Shown here: piece after piece, positions 21,794 to 34,200 of the stretch | Numbering within the stretch: the first letter of the stretch is position 1 | Layout: every line of letters starts with the position of its first letter | Origin: Sarcocystis neurona | Taxonomy: Eukaryota > Apicomplexa > Conoidasida > Eucoccidiorida > Sarcocystidae | DNA: 64,000 nucleotides | NCBI GenBank assembly: GCA_000727475.1 | Contig: KL647288.1 | Span: forward strand, 5,237,202 to 5,301,201 | Direction: 5' to 3' | Made by a program: the position numbers and the translations under genes | The notes under the pieces: generated by a model | What the model was told of the DNA's origin: nothing | Database searches by the model: none | The model's input: the letters and a program-made list of their open reading frames with translations, nothing else

Positions 21794-22410
21794 TTACAGA
21801 GGCGTGACCGTATGTATGTATATCTGCCTGCCGGTACACCTATGAAACTCCGCTAACAGCAAATGTACACACGTACGTGTGTGCCACTCGCTACGTGGTG
21901 TTGCTGCCCCATATCTTTGCACTTGCAGATAACCGTGCCTACTTGTTGAGACACTGCGTGCGTCACTGAGTCTTTTGTGTAGTGCACACTCGGTGACACG
22001 GGCGGCAGCACCTTCATCAGGTGATGTTTTGGTCCAAGGCAGCTTGTCACACCCGTGGGATAGGACTGTCTTCTGCTGCCTGCAACTGCTGCTGGGTGTA
22101 GTGGACAACCACCCTCCTTTGACGGTCTGTGGGAGCTCTACACTAGCACTAATACTGGCGCTGCAGTTGCTCGTGGGTTTGTTCCCTGAAGACTGCCGCT
22201 CCGTCAGTATGGGTACCCCGCCCGCCAATTCAGCTGCCGCTTCTGTCTCTCTTGTCGCCGCCGGGGTTGCCCTGCTCTGTTACGTAGCCGTGGTTTGAGT
22301 CGGTACCTCCTGAGCTCTCTGCGGATGTCGCGTCGTCTGCTGTGAGATGTTCTGTCCCGAGATCCTCCATATTCTGTACGCTTACAATGTGTGCACGCAA
22401 CTTTTTGCAT
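21794..22410 (-). CDS. Minus-strand coding region with two successive frames, possibly frameshifted
   Basis: Two frames look coding. The upstream one (about 22410-22230) reads VQNMEDLGTEHLTADDATSA and ends GDKRDRSGS before a TGA. The downstream one is open from about 22270 to 21794 and reads ELAGGVPILTERQSSGNKP, then VELPQTVKGGWLSTTPSSS and LPWTKTSPDEGAAARV. They overlap by about 40 bp near 22230-22270, and no intron fits between them. Either these are exons of two genes or one gene carries a one-base indel here. The region could also form the 3' end of the SR-rich gene upstream, whose donor-like CAG|GTAAGC lies near 22624. No family is recognised. Confidence 0.35.
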
Positions 22411-22426
22411 GCCTGCATAGAGTCAC

Positions 22427-22450
22427 ATATATATATATATATATATATAT
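22427..22450. repeat. (AT)n microsatellite
   Basis: A pure AT run of about 24 bp, followed within 30 bp by a short CT run. It lies between two minus-strand coding blocks, probably inside an intron. Confidence 0.9.
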
Positions 22451-22541
22451 GCATATATGTACATACATACGTCTCTCTCTCTATAGATATGTATATAAAT
22501 GCACACATAAATATATGCAACCACGTTATAACTATAGCCAA

Positions 22542-25123
22542 CTAGGTCTCTTGTTTCCGATTCTGTGCATTCCTGTTAGTAGATTTCTCGCTCTCAATAC
22601 GAGCGCTGCTGCTAGGCTTACCTGTGGGGCGCCTGCTGCTTCGGCCGGATGCCGGTGGAACGTTGTTGCTGGATTTTCTGCTGCTGCTTATGCTGTTGAA
22701 GTTGCTGGTGTTCCCTTCGCCGGCAACAACGCTGCGCCTACTGCGGCGTCCGCTGGTGTAGTCTTCTGCTTCTGCTTGGGTTGCAGGAAACATCGTGCCG
22801 CTGTCACCTTTGGTGCTGTCTCTGTCGCTGCGCACGCTCCCCCGGGCTTCACTTGTACGCCGTTCGCTGCTGCTAGTGACCAAGGTACTGCGCCCCCTGT
22901 CGTGAAGAATGGGGCCGCTTCGTTGCGCCGAAAGTCTGCTCCGACAGTCGCTGTCTCTCCTGTTGCTGAGTCTGCTGTTGCGAGCACTCCTGCCTGCTCT
23001 TGCCGTATGCCGCCGGGAGCCTGCACTGGCCACGCTGGTGCGCCTGCTGCTTCTGGCGGACTTTGTTCGTGCATCTTTACCGCCTTTGCTGCTCAAGCTC
23101 TCTCTCTTGCAACTACTCCTCCGTCTGCTGACGCGTCTACTGGAAGGTCGGCCCGCTTCTCCTTCTACAACTCTAGTGGCGCCGCGGCTGCCGTTGACGA
23201 TCTCGCTGCTCGCAAGTCTGCTCAGGCTGCTGCGTCTGCTGGCAAGGCTGACCCTCCTATCAGGCCGCCCTCTGGTACTGCTGCGTCGGCTGGAACAGCT
23301 ACGTCTCCTGCTACCCTGCCGCGTGACGCTGTCAGGTCTGCCTGAACTGACGTCTCTGCTCGTAGTGCTCACCGCACTATTGCGCTGCGTGCTTGCCCTG
23401 GTCCGCCTGGGGCTATTTAGTTTAGCTACGCTGTTGGCAGGTCTGTTCAGGCTGCTGCGTTTGCTGCTATCGCACAGGTTGCGCTCGAGATGCCTACTCG
23501 GGCTTTGGCATCTGCTCTTCTCCTGTCTAACTATGCTTCTAGCACGCCCGCTTGGACTGCTGCTCCTGCTGCTAATGCTTGTGCTGCTGTGTCTGCTGGA
23601 GTTTTCACCGCTACTGCTACCCTGTATCATTACGCTGTCAGCAGCGCCGCTCGGGCTGCTGCGTCTGCTGCTAATACTCGCCCTGCTTTCGCGGGGCTCG
23701 CTCGTGTCGGTGCGTCTGCTGGCGCAGCTAAGTCTGCTGCTGCCCCGCCTGACTTCACTTCGGCTTCGGCCGCGTCGTGAACTTCCGCAGCCCGTGTAAC
23801 GTAGTGTGCGTCTACCTGTTGTGGTACGTCCGCTGCTGGGCGTGCTGCTTACACTGTGCCTCTCACTCGGCTGCCTGCTCCTGCTCACCGTCGCACTGCT
23901 GCTACGCCTTCCGCTGTCACTGCTGGTCCGTCCGCTGCCGCTGGTCCACACGCTGCTGCTGTTGCTGCTGCCACTTCCGACGGTGCTGCTGTTCTGTCTT
24001 GTGCGGCTAAGTCTGCTAGAAGCGCTTTGATTGCCACTTGCACTGCGGCTGTTGTTTCTGCTGTTGATACTGCTAGCTTTCCTGCTGCTATTTCTGCTCC
24101 TGCTGCGTGCCCTGCTGGTGCTGCTTCTTCGATGGGGGTGGTCACTATTTCCGCTGCAACTGCTTTTCGTGCTGCAGTAGGTACGTCTGCGTGCGGCGCA
24201 ACTGCTACGAGCAGAGGAGGCAGCAGCAAGTATTGGCCGCGCCTGCACTACGGATGGCGTTCTCCTTGTGTGACTCTGCTGCAGACCGGAGGCACGTGTT
24301 GGTGTCCTCGTCTCTACAGTTGCCCCAGCAGGTAAGCGAGGAACTGTCGCAGCGCCGCTACGCGGAGAACACGCAGTCGCAGCTGCAGCGTAGCCCTGTT
24401 GTCTGTGCTTGCCTGCTGCTTTCATTTCAACTTTGCTTCCTTCCGTGCGGCTTACGCTGCTGCTTGAGTGCTCCTCTGATCCCTTCGCTTTAGTGTGCTG
24501 ATGGCGCGGTCGCCGCAGCTCCTGCTGCCGCCGTTGAGACGCTGCCTTCAAGCTTTGAAGACGACAGGCCATGCTTTGGAAAGGCAGCCTTTCTGCTGTG
24601 TTGGTACTCTCATCACTGACACCTGCAGCTGCAGAACTCGTCCCGCGTGCGTCCGATATTTTGCTGTTGCTGATACATTCACTGGTAATTTCCCCCGAGC
24701 TGCTTTCGCAGCTGTCTTTCACAGTTCTGCTATTGCCGTCATGGTGGTCGATGCTGGGCAGCTCAAAGTCTTCCGTCAACATGCCGCTGCGAGTATGGAG
24801 CACCTTGCCGCTGCTGATGTTGCGGTTGCTGTTGTTTTCACCCTTGGTGCTGCCTGTATGTCTCCCGCTGTTATTGCTACCTGCTTCGCTGCCGCTGCTG
24901 CTGCTGCCGGCATTGCTGGTGCTATTGTAGCTACCGACGCGGCTCGGGCTGTTGGTGTCGCGAGATCTCCGACTGGCGCTGCTAGCCCTCGGGGGACGGC
25001 TGATGTTACTACCCTGAATGTTGCTGCTGTCTTTTCTACTGTGGACCGCTTTACCGTCGCTGCTGCTGGTGAGGCTACCTCTGTGGAGGCTGATGCTGCT
25101 GTAATCAGTATTATCCAGGCTGC
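22542..25123 (-). CDS. SR-rich low-complexity protein, about 860 residues
   Basis: A minus-strand frame is open from an acceptor-like TTTCTTGACAG (exon start 25123) to TAG at 22542. It has no early ATG, so a 5' exon is missing. The protein is dominated by Ser and Arg (for example SRRSSPSG, RSRSRNSSRKASS) read from AGC and CGN codons, as in splicing-related or other SR-type nuclear proteins. Less repetitive patches include GMLTEDFELPSIDHHDG and AERLPFQSMACRLQSLKAA in the N-terminal third. A strong donor (CAG|GTAAGC) near 22624 could send the transcript to coding sequence at 22.2-22.4 kb instead of the TAG. No RNA-recognition motif is visible, so naming it an SR splicing factor would be unsafe. 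Confidence 0.55.
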
Positions 25124-25278
25124 CTGTCAAGAAACTCAATTTTGCAGCGCAGTTCGTGCCAAGTGAAGAGCGCTGGTATGCCTTCCCCCTCCTTGATTCA
25201 CTTCCAGCTGAGTACGGGGCTTGTATCTACGCAGCCATCGCACAGAACACGAACAGCAGCCCCACTGCTACACTACGA

Positions 25279-25382
25279 ATATATATATATATATGTGTAT
25301 GCATATAGGATGATAATTTGTCTTCCTCTACGTCCGTGTGCACGCAGAAGGGGCACACAGTGTATGTCAAAATATGTACATC

Positions 25383-25420
<38 letters not shown>

Positions 25421-25421
25421 T
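25279..25421. repeat. (AT)n and (TA)n(GA)n microsatellites
   Basis: An AT run at about 25279-25294, and a compound TA then GA tract at about 25388-25421. They lie upstream of the SR-rich gene in non-coding DNA. Confidence 0.9.
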
Positions 25422-25429
25422 TGCAGGAT

Positions 25430-26400
25430 CTCCTCCGGAAGTGTAAGTACGTGTGTATCTGTAATGTAAACCGGCTGCTGACATCGCAACAATGACTTGC
25501 AGGAGTTCACGCATGCATCCTACCTTTACCTGAATACTTTGCGCATCTCCTCCCTCACACGTGTGCCTCACAAAAGAGTCACATACAGACGTGCAGACAC
25601 CTGCACAGCTCTACGAAGCATTTCATATATCACGTATACGTCCACACGAAGAGAAAAAACCTCCCACCATGAAGTTCCAAGAGCACATGTAAAACCTAGA
25701 TATTTGTGTGCGGAAACACAGATCGCGTCATTATCCACCTCCGTCAAGTCTGGCTACGCAGTCGCACAAAGACTTCCTTTTGCTACAGCAGACTCTAGAA
25801 AGCATACCAGAAGAAGGCTCTGTAATCTGAAAGCGTGGTCGGACAAAATCTAAAAATGCGACTGCGTCGAGTAGCAGGTTTGCCAGCAGAGGGCCTAGCA
25901 CCGCGGCGTCTACACGTCCCAGCAACAAGAATCATTCACAAATGCCCGGCCAGCACACCGCGTGCAGATGGAGCACCACACAGTGCCCTCTTTGCCTCGG
26001 CTGGCTACACGTGTAGGCAGGCATGTACTAATAAATGCCTGCGGCTTTACACACTCCTGAATACGTAGATAAATACGTGCCCCTCTTGACCTACAGGCAG
26101 ACACATAAACGAGTACACCTTCTATTCCCGGATGCCGGACACAATTGCTTCCCTTTTAATTCACGTATTTTTCAGTCCCACAGAAGCTGAAACACGCCCA
26201 GCTTTTGTATTCTCCAACGTGAACGGATGAAGAACATTTGGCCATTCAAACGGGCCCAGAAAAGCTCTCACATGTGCATTTCGCACGCTCACGCAGACGT
26301 ACATACAGACCTGTACACGCCTGTGTCTGCAGGTATACGCCTGTCAGTTTGAGCTGCAGAGACTGTCGTATCTCGTGTATTCCGCTTGTGACGTGTTTGA
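25430..26400. other. Non-coding stretch, no gene supported
   Basis: Short overlapping frames occur on both strands, but none combines a start, a good length and protein-like composition. The DNA is TG/CA-rich and resembles the intron and intergenic DNA elsewhere in the window. Confidence 0.5.
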
Positions 26401-26404
26401 TGCG

Positions 26405-26590
26405 TCACTTGGGTGGCATCTGCATCCCCTTAGAACCCAAGGAGGGGGTAAGGTCAATAACATATCTCCGGAATTTCTTCCGGATGACTTTTGGTAGACG
26501 CAGCCTCTGTGGTGGCCGTTTCTTCTTCCCTGCTATGATCAGCGCGCAGGGCTCTTTTGATATGCATACGTAGACAGTGTCGAAACTTTC
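26405..26590 (-). CDS. Short basic exon-like stretch
   Basis: One minus frame reads ALIIAGKKKRPPQRLRLPK, then VIRKKFRRYVIDLTPSLGS, and ends at TGA (26405-26407). Another minus frame starts at an ATG near 26567 and reads MHIKRALRADHSREEE, then TATTEAASTKSHPEEIPE. Both look protein-like, so the frame is not decided. It may be a further 3' exon of the minus-strand coding blocks at 26.6-27.2 kb. No family is recognised. Confidence 0.25.
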   Translation of the reverse strand, partial: ESFDTVYVCISKEPCALIIAGKKKRPPQRLRLPKVIRKKFRRYVIDLTPSLGSKGMQMPPK

Positions 26591-26623
26591 TGGTGTGGGG
26601 TTCACTGTCTCCTGCTTCAGTCC

Positions 26624-27244
26624 CTATTCCGTCAGCCTCGCTGCAGGCCTGCGTGCGTATCTACAATTGACAGTGAGAATGCAGCACTTCTTCGTGTTGC
26701 CTGTTTTTTGATGACCCCTCCGCGAGCAGCACGTGCAGCTGCTACAGACGCCCACTTCTGACAGCGTCCTCGGATGTGAACTGTCGAAGTTTGTGCTTCT
26801 GTTGCTGCTGCCTCCCTGCAGTTGTCCACTGCACATGCGTACGACCGTGCGACAACACTACGTTGCGATTTGTTTGTACCTCCCATGCGATCAGAGCGTC
26901 CGAAGCGCCAGTCTCTTGTCTCTTACGGGCTCGCTGTAGCCTAGGTTGAAGGATTTTGAAGAAGGCGACGCGGAGGATGGACCCCGCGGGCGCACTGGCC
27001 GCTGTCCACGTGGTGCTCTACCACTGCTGCTGCACCGTAAGTGAGCGGACGGGAAAGGATTTGGAAACAGCGAGTGTTTTTTTTGCTGACGCTCATGTTC
27101 GCTCCGTTCGCGCCCTCCCTTCTGCTGCTTCTGTTGCTGCGGATGCGGGCTGCTGAAAGCGGCAGCTCGTGGAGATGCGTGCTGCGCATTCTTGTTCAAG
27201 CGCGGGACTGGGGACAGGCTGCTGTGAAATGCATGCTGCTGTGG
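26624..27244 (-). CDS. Two probable exons of a small minus-strand gene
   Basis: The upper exon starts at 27244 after a textbook acceptor (TTTCTCAACTGCAG). It reads PQQHAFHSSLSPVPRLNKN, then a Gln/Lys-rich part, then SKSFNLGYSEP. It either ends at a GTAAGA donor near 26915 or runs on to TGA at 26891. The lower block (about 26820-26624) follows an acceptor TGGACAACTGCAG and reads GGSSNRSTNFDSSHPRTL to a TAG. The phases of that donor and acceptor are both 0. The protein is basic with no recognised domain. A further coding block lies upstream at 27.7-27.9 kb on the same strand and may belong to it. Confidence 0.4.
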
Positions 27245-27648
27245 CTGCAGTTGAGAAACGCGAAAAGAAAAGGAAGACGCAAGCCGTAGCGGTGTTACCG
27301 ACGGAGCGACTCCGTACATGCAAGATAAAGCACGGAAATAGAGCCGCTCAGTACACCTTGATGTGCAGCCGACAAACGTCGTGTACACATATATATACGT
27401 ATATATATGTCATCAGAACGTGCGCCATGCCTCTTTTCGCGACGCAGGGCTGAATTTGTCGCCCACAGTAAGTTGTGTGGGTACGGCGCGGCGAGGACTT
27501 TGACGCACGTAGACGCGAGTGTGCAATTAAAGGTACACATCATGTTGAGATACTTGAATGCGTCATACGATTGTCTCTGTGGATACACAAATACGCAGCT
27601 AGGCACCCAAAAGAAGTCACAGGGGTGACGAGTAGTTAAGTGTAGTTT

Positions 27649-27939
27649 TCAGAAGCGTACTCGGTGATGTGGAGGCCTGTGCGACCAGACATATTTAAAA
27701 ACGCACGATACGTGGGTCCACGGATAGGAATTAGGTGGAGGAGGTAACACGTGCATCACGCTCCGCCTTTGCCAAAAGCTCTCTTCGCGTGTTTTTGACA
27801 AGGAAAAAAAAGTATTACGTTCCTGTTGCTTGGGTAGGGCACCTGCTGCTGCGTTTCGCAGCATATATTCCACCGCACGGAGATGATGAAGTTTACAGTT
27901 TGTGAATTCCCAGGTTAACAGAGGCCAAATGGACTGCGG
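27649..27939 (-). CDS. Exon-like stretch (PQSIWPLLTWEF)
   Basis: After an acceptor-like AAGTACCAGCAG, the minus strand reads PQSIWPLLTWEFTNCKLHH, then LRAVEYMLRNAAAGALPKQQ and TREESFWQRRSVMHVLP. This is non-repetitive and looks like genuine protein. It is open to a TGA at 27649, although the last 30 or so codons look less natural and an internal donor is likely. It is probably an upstream exon of the gene at 26624-27244. No family is recognised. Confidence 0.4.
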   Translation of the reverse strand, partial: PQSIWPLLTWEFTNCKLHHLRAVEYMLRNAAAGALPKQQERNTFFSLSKTREESFWQRRSVMHVLPPPPNSYPWTHVSCVFKYVWSHRPPHHRVRF

Positions 27940-27984
27940 CTGCTGGTACTTTCGATATGTAGAGACATGTATATAGAGAGGGAC

Positions 27985-28007
27985 ATACACACACACACAC
28001 ACACAAA
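27985..28007. repeat. (CA)n microsatellite
   Basis: About ten CA units in non-coding DNA between two minus-strand coding blocks. Confidence 0.9.
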
Positions 28008-28221
28008 CCGAATGCTTGTGTCCCTGCGTGCTCTTCCGCTGCACAGCTTAAAGCACAGAAAGTGGTGACTCTTGTTTCGTTTTCAGCGTGTGTACGTGCA
28101 AAGACGATAGAAACGTGCACCTATCTACACAGATAATATATATATTAGTAAATAGAACAACGACTTCCTTGCTTCGTTATCAACGTGCGCACGTGTGAAG
28201 AGGAAAGAACTGTGTAACTCT

Positions 28222-31200
28222 CTACATATATGTATATATATATGTGATATGTATATCAGACAGTAGTTCCGTGCACACATCCGATGCATGCATTACACTT
28301 CTGTCTGAGAACGAATAGCATTTTTTCAGGAGACATCTCACGCTTTGCATGAGTCGCAGTTGCGAGATTCGCAGAGAGGGACGTAATCGCGAGGACGAGC
28401 TCCTTGTAGTAGCAGGAGCTCCCAAGATGCCACCACCCAGTGGCAACGCATTCTCTTGCTGATGCTGCTGCACCAAGGAATACAGGGGCTGCGCCGGGAT
28501 TGACTGTGAAAGCTGGTGTTGGTGCACGGGTTCCGTGTCGAACTGTTCGGCTTTATGTTTGTTGTTGGTGAGTTTCCTCGCCTTCTCTCTGATACTTTTG
28601 AGACTTTCTTGTAGCCGTCGCTGTTGCTGCAGCAGGAGTTGCTGCTGCTGTTGCAGGTGCTTGCAACGAGATTCTGCTTGCGCCTTTGCTGTTGCAAGGA
28701 CACGTAGATCTCTCTCCTGTTTCTCCTTCTCCCCGCGCAGACTCTCCACTTCTCTCTCCAACCTATCAAAATCCTCCTGCTGCAGTCGCCTCTGCCTGCC
28801 TGCTTGTGTGTGCAACAACTCTGTTTCCGCCTGCAGCTGCGCGTTAAGCATTTCCACCTGCGCCAGCTGCTTTGAAAAAGATGAACGCGTGTGGTCCAAC
28901 TCCCTCCGGAGCATCTCTTTTTCTTTCGTTAGGCGGCTGCTGCCTTCTTCAAGTTGCTGTAGTTGCTCCTGCAGCGGCAGCAGCAGGCGCTCCTCCGCTG
29001 CGGTGCGCTGCTGTTGCAGCTCCTCGGTAAGGGACTGTAAAAATGCTATTTCGTTACGCAGTGCTTCTCCCTTCACTTCTAGAATGCGCACTGTGTCGTC
29101 TCGTTGCTGGAGTGCAGCTCGCAGAGAGTGCAATTCTTCTGTTCTGGTCGCCTCTTCACGCTCGTAGTCCTCTTCCAACAGCCGCTCTGCCGCTGCTAGG
29201 TCTTCGTTTTCTGATGCTGCTCCTAGCCACGCCTCCCGAGGCCCTGCCACGCTTCTTCCCCCCCAGCAGCTACCGCTTTTGCACTCCCGCGATGTGCTGG
29301 TGCGAATCAGGGAAGAAGAACTCTCCGCAGAGCCGATGCTGCTGCTGCTGCTACGTAAAGAGGAGCGAGAGGAGCTTCCTACCCCAGAGGAACCAGCGTT
29401 GTGGCTTGAAGAACAGCAGCCATTGCTGCTGTGTTCCCGTCCGTTGACGGCTCCGTTACTGCAAGTGCTGCGACTGCAGCGCGTGTCGCCTTCGCCGCTG
29501 CCACTGTAGCTTGCGCCGGCGCTGCCGCTGCTCCTGCCCGTTCTACTGCAGCAGCTGCTGCTGGCGCTGCCTGACTCGTTGCTGCTACGGCTGCCTGACC
29601 CGTTGTTGCAGCTGCTGCTGCCTGACCTGCTGCTGGAGCTGCCTGCCTCAGGAGGACAACTGCTACTCCCCACGCTGTCACCGCTACTGTTTGTCTCGCT
29701 TGCAGAGGCAGAAGAGCACGTTGCGCCGTTTGGTTCTTCAGAACAGGTGCGCCCCGTTGAAGATGACGCACTTGAAAAACCGCTCCTGCTACCCCCATTG
29801 CCGTTACCGCCACTGCTCTTTCTGCCACTGCTGTTGCTGCCACTGCTTCTGCTGTCAACCCCCAAGCTGCTGCTAGCGCTGCTGCTCGTGCTGCCGCTGC
29901 TACCGCTGGTGCTGCTGCTGCTGCTATCGTTGGTGCTGCTGCTGGTACCGCTGGAACTGCTGCTGCTACCGCTAACACTGCAGCTGCTGCTGCTACCGCT
30001 CGCGCTGCTACTGCTGCTACAGCTGCTGCTGCTGCCGCCGCTCCCGTTACTGCTACTGCCGGTGCCGCTGTGGCCGCTGCTGGTACTGCTGCTGCCGCCT
30101 CTTCCGCCGTTGCTGCTTTTATAGCTTCGGGAGCCACTTGTCGAGTTGTCGGTGCTGCTGTGCTCGGTAGCTGTGACCCGTGACCTCCTACCGTTGTTTC
30201 TGTTCCTCTCACCACGAACGTGTCCATTGTGCCTGCTGTCGGCACCGCTGGCGCTACTGGAGAAAGAGGATGGAGAGCAATCGCTGCGGATTTCGTTGAC
30301 TCTTTCGTGTTGGTACTGTCGTAACGCGTCCCTGAGCGCCTGAAGTTCCTGCAAGTCTGCAGCTCTCTGCTGCTTCATCAGTTGCAGCAGTTTGTATGCA
30401 ACACTGGCTTTTTTCTGTGCAGCAGCGGTCTCGCACCTGCTTTCGCGCAGCTCCTGCCGACACCTCAGGAGATCTGTTCGTGCTTCGGCTATGGCCTGCA
30501 TCATTCGGCCTATTTCTTCATCTTTGGCACACAACAGTTTGCCACACTCTACCTGCTGCAGGGGATCCAGCAATGCTGTTGCTGCTGGCAGTCCTCCTGC
30601 ATGTCCAAAAGCAGTGGCAGCAGTGGCGCTGGTGCAACTGAACGGAGGATTGCTGTTGTTGCCGCCCGTCCCGATGTCACATGCGAGGGAAGCGATACTT
30701 TCTGCCGACGAAGCCCGCTGCTTCTGAGGTAGCTCTCCTACTGCCTTACCACCGTCCTTCTCCCAGCCCTCGAAAGAGCCGCTGCTGCTACTGTTGCTTC
30801 TGCTGTAGCACGAGCTGCTGCTGCAACTGTTGCTACTGCTGCCGCTGTTGTTACTGCTGCAACTGCTGCTGCTGTTGCTACTGCTGCAACTGCTGCCGCT
30901 GTTGCTACTGCTGCAACTGCTGCCGCCGTTGCTACTGCTGCAACTGCTGCTGCTGCTACTGCTGCAACTGCTGCTGCTGTTGCTACTGCCGCAACTGCTG
31001 TTGCTGTTGCTACTGCTGCTGCAGCTGCTGGAACTGCTGTTGCTGCTGCTACAACTGCTGCTGTTGCTGCTGCTATTGCTGCTGCTGCGGCTGCAGGAGG
31101 CGGTCCGTTCCCCGCTGCATTGAAGCAGCAGTCTACGGCTGACATCTTCAAGTTTCTCTACAGCACGCTGACCGCCATGTAGTGCCGTGTGTACAGCGGC

Positions 31201-34200
31201 AAACATCGTCTCCTCATCTGCCTTCATTTTTATTTTTGTTCTCGCTGTTTTGTAGGCTTCCACAATGTCTTTCACGCTGTCTGCTGGCATTTCGGCTGCT
31301 TCCTCGACAACAGCCACCTCGACCGCCGCTGCTGCGGCCGCTATAGGAGAAACAGCATCAACGGCACCTGCCCAATAGGAGGGGAGCGTAATACAGAAAC
31401 CGCAGTCGCCAGCTGCTGTCGCTGCCGCCTGACCTTCTGCTTCGGCTGCGCCTAGAAACGACGTCTTTGGTTCGACTAGCTGTTTCCACCAAAACGTCTT
31501 TAATCCCTTTGTCAACTGCTCCCATCCCCCTGCTGCTGCGGTTGCGGTTGCTCTCTTCTCAGCGGCTGCTCCTCGTGCAAGCGAGTGACGCCCTTCTCCT
31601 GTTGCTTCTGATGCTCCTCTCTTAGCCGTCCAGTTGCCGCCATTGCTGCTGCTGCTGTGGCCGCGGTGGAGTCCCAAACGCCTCGTAACTAGATCCACAT
31701 GATCTAGGGCCTCCGCTGCAGGTCCTCCTACCGTCCAAGCTGCTTTAGGATTTACTCCCAGTGCTGCTGCAGCTGTGCTAGTGCTGCTGCTGTTGATACA
31801 GTCTCTACTGCCGCCACCATCGCTAGTGCCTCTGCTGTAGTTGCTTCCACCGCTACCACTGCCGCCGCCAGCTCCGCTGCTACTGGTGTCACCGGTGCTG
31901 CTGCTACTGCTGCTGCTGCGTCCTCTGCGACTGCGACCTCCGTGTGCTGTGTCATCTGCACTCCTTGCGTCGCCTCTGCTACCACGCCTATGTCGCGGTA
32001 TCCTTGGCTGCGACACGCCTCTCTCTGCATTTGAATGCGAAAGCGACTCTCCTATCAGGACGGGTACGGTAGCGTCGGAATGAAACACTTGCGGTTTCTG
32101 CTCTATTTCGTCCACCAGCGGGTGGCACTGCTGCTGTTCCGCCGCTGATGGCGTATCACAAGAGGAATGCATGCAGGGCATCCAGCTGCAGCAGGAAGCA
32201 ACAGTGCTTCTCGTTCTTCTTCCCTTGGTGTTGCGCGAATCACCGGGAGCAGAGCTGGGACTACTGCAGCAGCCGCAGCTGCTATCACCTGCTGTCGCTG
32301 CTCCTGCATTTCCTGATGCCAGCCACCCTCCGGATGCATCGCAGGAGGATGAGGATGATGCAGCACCAGAGTCAGCAGATGAAAAACTACCGGGTGCAGA
32401 GGACGACGAGGGAGGAGTGGAGGCGGAACGACCAGACAAAGGCGAGTTGGAGGACGAGGAACAAGACCCGTACGGAGATGAAGAGTGTTTCACAGTGGAA
32501 GAATCAAGAACGATGGGACAACTTTTTAAAAAATCCGCCGCCTCTCCAACATGCAGACTGGTTGTATCACCTTGCACAGGTGCACCTGTCCTGCACGCTA
32601 ACGAAAATACCTTTTGCTTCCTCCCTCCGCTGCAGTGGGCTACAGCCACCGGTGTTCCCACCTTCTCTGTAGCAGCAGCTGCCCCAGCCGGATTTCCGTG
32701 CCTGCCTGGGTCCTGCATTGCTTCCCCTCCACGGTGGAAATCAAGCGGCTTTGCTTTTTCTGCGGCGTACAAGTAGGAAGTGCTGTCTTTCACGTGCCGC
32801 AAATAGTGCTGCCGCTGTTGCGGCTCCTCTTCCTCCTCTAAAACGTCTTGGTGTTGCGGTCGAACGAGGTGCTGCTGTGACTGTTGCCGCTGCAGTCCGT
32901 GCAGCTCCGAGTATATCCAAGGGCGCTGCAGACCCCGCTGCTGCTGCACGGGGAGCTGCTGCGGCAAACACTCTCCGCGATTTGCGCACGCCTGGTGCTC
33001 AAGCAGTTGACTGTCGCTGCTGTCTGTCGCCTTCTTCACAGGAGCCCTATGAGTAGTAGACGCAGCAACAAGGCAGTGCTCGCCCTGCTGCTGAACATTG
33101 CTCAGAGCGTCGAGCAGTTGTAGTTCTTTGCTTACGTCTGCGTACAAAGTCTCTGTTACGCTGCCGCTGTCACAACTGTTGGCTCCCTCCTCCTCTGCTA
33201 GTGCCGCTGGATTAGGTTTCCATGCTGCTCTAGCCGCTCCTGTGCACTGGTGCTTCAGGGAAGGAAAGGCTCCAGTATAACCAGCAGCCGTTGCACCATC
33301 AGCCTGGAAGCCGCGCTGAGAGACTTGCTGTCTCCTTCTTGGAGCTGAGGAGAAAATAGAACCATTCAGGGTTGCACGAGATGAGAAAGCGCCAGCGGCA
33401 GCAAGCACGCTGGTGTGGCCGTCTACAGGATCTCCAGTTGATGTTGCTCGTGCTGACGTGCCAACAGACGGAGAACAGACCCTGCAGCCGGAAGTTGCCG
33501 GTTTCAAACAGCCGGCTGCCGATGACACTGAGCGTCGCCCTGGAGCTGCTAGAGGAGAATGTCTTCCTATCGCGTGTCGGCAGCTGCAGCACCTCTCTCC
33601 ATGCTCGCTTACCGAGCAGCGGGCATCACTAGGAAGAGGGGGATCTGGCAATTCCAGCAGCACATGCGGAGGAGGAAAAAGCAGCGTATCCCCCCGCGGC
33701 GGTAGGGCTGTTGTTACTGCGCTGGCCATTGCTGCTCCAGCGGTGGAGCTACGTTTGGACTTGGCGAGCGATGTGCGAGATTTCCACTGCAGAGAAGCGC
33801 AGGAGGGAACAGGTGGAATTGTATACCTTTTGCTTGCTTTTCTTCTTTTTGTTCGGCTGTCGCTGCAGTTCACGCTGTTGCAGTGTTTCTTCCCGTGAAA
33901 TTTCTCTGGATGGCAAACAAGGCACTGAGGATGGTCGTAGCTCGGGGGACGCTGTGGATCAATGGCACGGTCAATGGCAGGGAATACAGGAGCAGAAGTA
34001 CGATTTTGAGAAGTCGTGCTTTTTCGTCTACTGGAAGAACGACGGCTGTACTTGTGCTTCTTCTCCATCTTAGGGGTAAACCGCCGCCCCAGCAGCGAAA
34101 GCCGGGGAGAAATGGTGCTTTCTGTTCTCGCCTTAGAACTTGACGCGCCAGAAGCCGAAACGGTGGAGGAGTGACGACGGTGACACGCAGAAGACTTGAT

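Noticed and set aside
22909..23799. Plus-strand Leu-rich ORF, 296 codons
   Set aside because: It is the antisense reading of the SR-rich gene; CTG-derived poly-Leu has no protein-like breaks.
24495..25166. Plus-strand Ala/Val-rich ORF, 223 codons
   Set aside because: Antisense to the SR-rich gene, which is open over a longer span with the expected CAG polarity.
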